Shown: in pieces, positions 60,798 through 64,000 of the stretch
Numbering within the stretch: position 1 is the stretch's first letter
Layout: each line of letters opens with the position of its first letter
NCBI GenBank assembly: GCA_902800715.1
Contig: CADCFN010000005.1
Span: 62,001-126,000 of the forward strand
Direction: 5' to 3'
DNA from: an uncultured Bacteroidales bacterium
Lineage (GTDB): Bacteria > Bacteroidota > Bacteroidia > Bacteroidales > Muribaculaceae
Length of the DNA: 64,000 nucleotides
The notes under the pieces: generated by a model
The model's database searches: none
What the model was told of the DNA's origin: nothing
The model's input: only the letters and a program-made list of their open reading frames with translations
Made by a program: the position numbers and the translations under genes

Positions 60798-62981
60798 ATG
60801 AAAAAGATAATGTTTTTAATGGTGGCGATACTGATGGCGGTAGCTGTCAACGCCAATGGAAACGATGACGTGGAGCAAGCCACGGCGCTTGCAGGGCGAC
60901 TGTCAGCGCGGTTGGCAGACAAGGTGGAGTTCCGCAAGATGGAGGCTGAACAGGGGCATGACGCCTTTACGCTCGAGAGCCGCGGTGGCAAAGTCATCAT
61001 CGGCGGCAATAATGCCAACTCGATGGCGGTGGGACTGAACCGCTACCTGAACCGCTATTGTCAGGTGACGGTATCGTGGTATGCCGGCGTGCCGATGGAA
61101 TTACCCGACGTGCTGCCCGACGTGCCTGCCCCCGAACGGATAACTGCACGGGTGCCGCAACGCTTTTTCCTCAACTACTGCACTTGGGGCTACACGATGC
61201 CTTTCTGGCAATGGCGAGACTGGGAGCGCTTTATCGACTGGATGGCGCTCAATGGCGTGAACCTGCCGTTGGCAATCACGGGGCAGGAAGCGGTATGGTA
61301 CAACGTGTGGACCAAACTGGGTATGACCGACAAGCAGGTGCGCTCCTATTTCACCGGACCCGCTTACCTGCCGTGGCACCGCATGGCCAACATCGATGGC
61401 TGGTGCGGCCCGTTGCCCAAGGAGTGGCTTGAGAATCAGACCGCCTTGCAGCAGCGCATCGTGGAACGTGAACGCGCGCTGAATATGCGTCCCGTGCTGC
61501 CCGCCTTTGCGGGTCACGTCCCTGGAGCATTGCGCGAGCTATTCCCTGATGCCGACATCCAGGCTTTGGGTGGTTGGGCTGGCTTCGATGAACAATACCG
61601 CACCTATTTCCTCAACAGCGAGGATCCGCTGTACACCCGCATCCAGCGTCTGTTCCTCGAGGAGCAGACACGCTTGTTCGGGACAGACCACATCTATGGC
61701 ATCGACCCCTTTAACGAGGTCGACCCGCCCAGTTTTGAGCCCGACTACCTCAACAAAGTGTCACGACACATCTACGAGAGTCTGACGGCGGTTGACCCCG
61801 ACGCCGAGTGGCTGCAGATGGCGTGGTTCCTCTATTACCAGCGCAAGGACTACACCCCCGAACGCACTCGCGCCATGCTCACGGGCGTGCCTCAGGGCAA
61901 GATGACGATGCTTGACTACTACTGCGAGTACAAGGAGATGTGGCGTGAACACGAGGGCTTTTACGGTCAGCCGTTCATCTGGTGCTACCTGGGCAACTTC
62001 GGCGGCAACACCAACGTGCAGGGCCGCGTCAAGGAGGCGGGTGAGCGCATCGAACGGGCATTGGCCGAGTGTGGCGACAACCTCGTGGGCATCGGCTCGA
62101 CGCTCGAGGGACTTGATGTGCAGCAGTTCCCCTACGAGTACATCCTCGAGAAGGCATGGGACTTTGCCAAGACCGACGAGCAGGTGGTGAACGAACTCGC
62201 CGACCGCCATGCAGGTCATCAGGATTCCCACGCACGCGAGGCGTGGCGATTGCTCTATGACAACGTGCTGGATATCACCCCAAGCAACTTTGCAGCCCCC
62301 CTACCCTGCTCCTATCCCGCCATGGACAAGGAAAGCCGCACAGTGAAGTATAATCCGCGTGACCTGCTCGCCGTGTGGGACGCCCTGTTGGCACAGGACC
62401 GCGCCACCACCGATGCTATGACCATCGACCTCGTTTGGGTGGGAAGGCAACTGCTGGGCGACCTGTTCCTCGTCGAGAAGCAGGCACTTGACAAGGCCTA
62501 TCGTCAGCGTGACAAGGAGGGTGTCTTCACCCACAGTGGCCTCATGATAGAACTGCTGTCCGACCTGGATGACCTGAACAGCCATCACCCGCATGCCACG
62601 CTGGCACACTGGCTGCGACAGGCGCGCAAGATGGGCAAGACCACCGAAGTTAAAGACTATTACGAGATGAACGCCAAACGCCTCATCACCACATGGGGAG
62701 GCAGTCTCAACGACTACGCCTGCCGCAATTGGAACGGCTTGATGTGGAACTACTATGCCAAGCGATGGGAAATCTATATCAGGAACATCACCGCCGCAAT
62801 ATTGGGCAATGCGGATTTTGACAACGACTCATTCCGTGCAGCGGCCGACAAGTTGCAGGAAAAATGGGTCACCACGAAAGACGATGACATCGTACAGACA
62901 GAAATCGACAGCGATGTGCTGACCCATAGCCGCGAATTGCGCGAGAAATACCGCCAGCAACTTGAGTCTTTTAGTGAATAG
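60798..62981 (+). CDS. Secreted alpha-N-acetylglucosaminidase (GH89)
   Basis: 727 residues with a signal peptide (MKKIMFLMVAILMAVAVNA). NAGLU-type: N-terminal domain with GGNNANSMAVGLNRYL, then the catalytic barrel with RFFLNYCTWGYTMPFW, MALNGVNLPLAITGQEAVWY and GIDPFNEVDPPS (Glu near residue 307, candidate acid/base), and STLEGLDVQQFPYEYIL (Glu near 437, candidate nucleophile); a helical C-terminal domain follows. GH89 releases terminal alpha-GlcNAc from mucin glycans or heparan sulphate. The start is MKKIMFLM, since the longer frame lacks a signal. No SusC/D genes are next to it. Confidence 0.93.
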   Translation: MKKIMFLMVAILMAVAVNANGNDDVEQATALAGRLSARLADKVEFRKMEAEQGHDAFTLESRGGKVIIGGNNANSMAVGLNRYLNRYCQVTVSWYAGVPMELPDVLPDVPAPERITARVPQRFFLNYCTWGYTMPFWQWRDWERFIDWMALNGVNLPLAITGQEAVWYNVWTKLGMTDKQVRSYFTGPAYLPWHRMANIDGWCGPLPKEWLENQTALQQRIVERERALNMRPVLPAFAGHVPGALRELFPDADIQALGGWAGFDEQYRTYFLNSEDPLYTRIQRLFLEEQTRLFGTDHIYGIDPFNEVDPPSFEPDYLNKVSRHIYESLTAVDPDAEWLQMAWFLYYQRKDYTPERTRAMLTGVPQGKMTMLDYYCEYKEMWREHEGFYGQPFIWCYLGNFGGNTNVQGRVKEAGERIERALAECGDNLVGIGSTLEGLDVQQFPYEYILEKAWDFAKTDEQVVNELADRHAGHQDSHAREAWRLLYDNVLDITPSNFAAPLPCSYPAMDKESRTVKYNPRDLLAVWDALLAQDRATTDAMTIDLVWVGRQLLGDLFLVEKQALDKAYRQRDKEGVFTHSGLMIELLSDLDDLNSHHPHATLAHWLRQARKMGKTTEVKDYYEMNAKRLITTWGGSLNDYACRNWNGLMWNYYAKRWEIYIRNITAAILGNADFDNDSFRAAADKLQEKWVTTKDDDIVQTEIDSDVLTHSRELREKYRQQLESFSE

Positions 62982-63035
62982 TTAATAGAGAATAGTTAAT
63001 AGTTGTTTTAGGGCATCAAGCCATAGGCTACGGGC

Positions 63036-63320
63036 CCTAAACCCTAAACTCTAAACTGCGAGCAAAGCGAGCATCACCGAGGATGCCTCTCTAAACTCTA
63101 AACACTAAACTCTAAACTGCGAGCAAAGCGAGCATCACCGAGGATGCCTCTCTAAACTCTAAACACTAAACTCTAAACTGCGAGCGTAGCGAGCATCACT
63201 GCGGATGCCTCTCTAAACTCTAAACCCTAAACTCTAAACTGCGAGCAGAGCGAGCATCACTGCGGATGCCTCTCTAAACTCTAAACACTAAACTCTAAAC
63301 TGCGAGCGCAGCGAGCATCT
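63036..63320. repeat. 61-bp tandem repeat array (about five copies)
   Basis: Period 61 bp; each unit contains CTAAACTCTAAACNCTAAAC, then CTGCGAGC-NNN-GCGAGCATC and a GCCTCT end. The three variable bases (AAA, AAA, GTA, AGA, GCA) differ between copies. The array lies between the GH89 gene and the aminotransferase, and its last copy includes the aminotransferase stop and its C-terminal codons (63281-63320). No spacers as in CRISPR; related words occur at 45.6 kb. Confidence 0.85.
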
Positions 63321-64000
63321 CTGACTGCTGCCGCTAGCTGTTCCATGCCCTGCATGAGTACGCTGCGGGGAACGGCAACATTGAGACGCATGAAGCCGCT
63401 GCCAGCCTTGCCGAACATCGCACCGTCATTCAAGCCGATGTGCGCCTTGTTGACAAACAGGTCGATAAGGGCGTCATGCTCCAGTCCCAATCCCGTGCAG
63501 TCGAGCCACACGAGGAACGAGGCCTGAGGCTTGATGGCAGTGATGCCTGGGATAAGTTCACGACAGTAATCCACCACCGCATCGATATTGCCCTCGATAT
63601 ACTCCAGGCACTGACGCAGCCACTCGCCACCATGGCGATAGGCTGCCCGCGTGGCGGTCATCGACAGGAAGTTGGGGGAACACTGCTCGTTGGCTTCCAA
63701 GTGATGGAAGAAGGGCTTGCGCAAGTCAGGATTCTTAATCACGCACCACGAACTCACAATGCCGGCTATGTTGAACGTCTTGCTGGGAGCACCCATCACC
63801 ACGCCCACGGCACGGGCATCGTCGCTCACGGTGAGGAACGATGTGTGTCGGTGCCCGCTCAGTACCAGGTCGCCATGAATCTCGTCGCTGAAGACCACCA
63901 CGTCATACTTCCTTGCCAGCGCTGCCACCTGGCGCTGCACGTCGGCGGGCCAGGCGATGCCGATGGGGTTATGCGGGTTGCACAGCACCATCATGCGGGG
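63281..64000 (-). CDS. MalY/PatB-type aminotransferase / C-S lyase, 5' part outside window
   Basis: Frame open at the right edge; the visible 239 residues are the C-terminal part. NPHNPIGIAW, VVFSDEIHGDLVL and the PLP lysine in APSKTFNIAGIVSSW are typical of the class II MalY/PatB group (cystathionine beta-lyase-like). Also CLEYIEGNIDAVVDYC and MRLNVAVPRSVLMQGM. The last nine or so residues (CARSLEFSV) are encoded by the tandem repeat, replacing whatever original C-terminus existed. Exact substrate unknown. Confidence 0.88.
   Translation of the reverse strand, partial: PRMMVLCNPHNPIGIAWPADVQRQVAALARKYDVVVFSDEIHGDLVLSGHRHTSFLTVSDDARAVGVVMGAPSKTFNIAGIVSSWCVIKNPDLRKPFFHHLEANEQCSPNFLSMTATRAAYRHGGEWLRQCLEYIEGNIDAVVDYCRELIPGITAIKPQASFLVWLDCTGLGLEHDALIDLFVNKAHIGLNDGAMFGKAGSGFMRLNVAVPRSVLMQGMEQLAAAVRDARCARSLEFSV

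Noticed and set aside
63036-63250. Telomere-like CTAAACT repeats
   Set aside because: The words are part of the 61-bp unit and intergenic; nothing suggests a chromosome end.
63036-63320. CRISPR-like array
   Set aside because: The 61-bp units abut each other without unique spacers; only three bases vary per unit. It is a tandem repeat, not CRISPR.
1-64000. tRNA or rRNA genes
   Set aside because: No cloverleaf-like or rRNA sequence was noticed in any intergenic region; a covariance-model scan would be needed to be certain.

Overview
The window is chromosomal DNA of a bacterium of the order Bacteroidales (Bacteroidetes), most likely a gut-associated Muribaculaceae- or Prevotella-like lineage; the genus cannot be fixed by eye. 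Support: TAnnTTTG -7 promoter boxes upstream of many genes, a secreted protein with a type IX secretion (T9SS) C-terminal sorting domain beside a PorZ-like propeller protein, the Bacteroidetes gene order LOG-family/DUF4271/hemD, a glsA/glsB glycine-lipid pair, LytS/LytTR two-component genes, and a dcw cluster with a Bacteroidetes-style FtsL-like protein and FtsI with a PASTA domain. No rRNA, tRNA, CRISPR array, prophage or conjugative element was recognised.

Layout. 0-12 kb: a PorZ-like beta-propeller gene cut by the left edge, lysS, and a 2566-residue secreted repeat protein. 12.3-13.6 kb: a REP-associated tyrosine transposase (RAYT) gene between two nearly identical REPIN-like elements; its C-terminal third is an extra domain. 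13.6-32 kb (all minus strand): a membrane acyltransferase, serS, a GatB/YqeY gene, then the dcw cluster, transcribed rsmH, ftsL-like, ftsI, murE, mraY, murD, ftsW, murG, murC, ftsQ, ftsA, ftsZ. mraZ is not at its usual place. 32-38 kb: Lrp/AsnC regulator, mannose-1-phosphate guanylyltransferase, a short SSB, an ArgC homologue without its catalytic residues directly behind argR, and a LytS/LytTR pair. 38-45.6 kb: apparent operon glsA-glsB-wzi-lipocalin (minus), then a polytopic membrane protein, an outer-membrane barrel and a Tyr-rich lipoprotein (plus). 45.6-52 kb: TatD, yidD, rnpA, hemD with a histone-H1-like tail, DUF4271, a LOG-family hydrolase, aspartate aminotransferase and an LpxL-like acyltransferase. 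52-64 kb: a BASS transporter, a thioesterase, two AT-rich orphan genes, an operon GYF/CD225-DUF2752-thyA-folA-lpxB, phospholipase A, a DUF554 protein, a secreted GH89 alpha-N-acetylglucosaminidase, a 61-bp tandem repeat array, and a MalY/PatB-type aminotransferase cut by the right edge.

Functionally the window is dominated by envelope building: peptidoglycan precursors and septation (dcw), lipid A (lpxB, LpxL-like), glycine lipids, outer-membrane proteins and secreted T9SS cargo. The most unusual items are the RAYT with its fused C-terminal domain and bracketing REPINs, the ArgC-like protein lacking catalytic Cys and His behind argR, the HemD with a basic Ala/Lys tail, the short -7-box-to-ATG distances at several genes (possible leaderless mRNAs), and intergenic repeats, one of which supplies the C-terminus of a gene.
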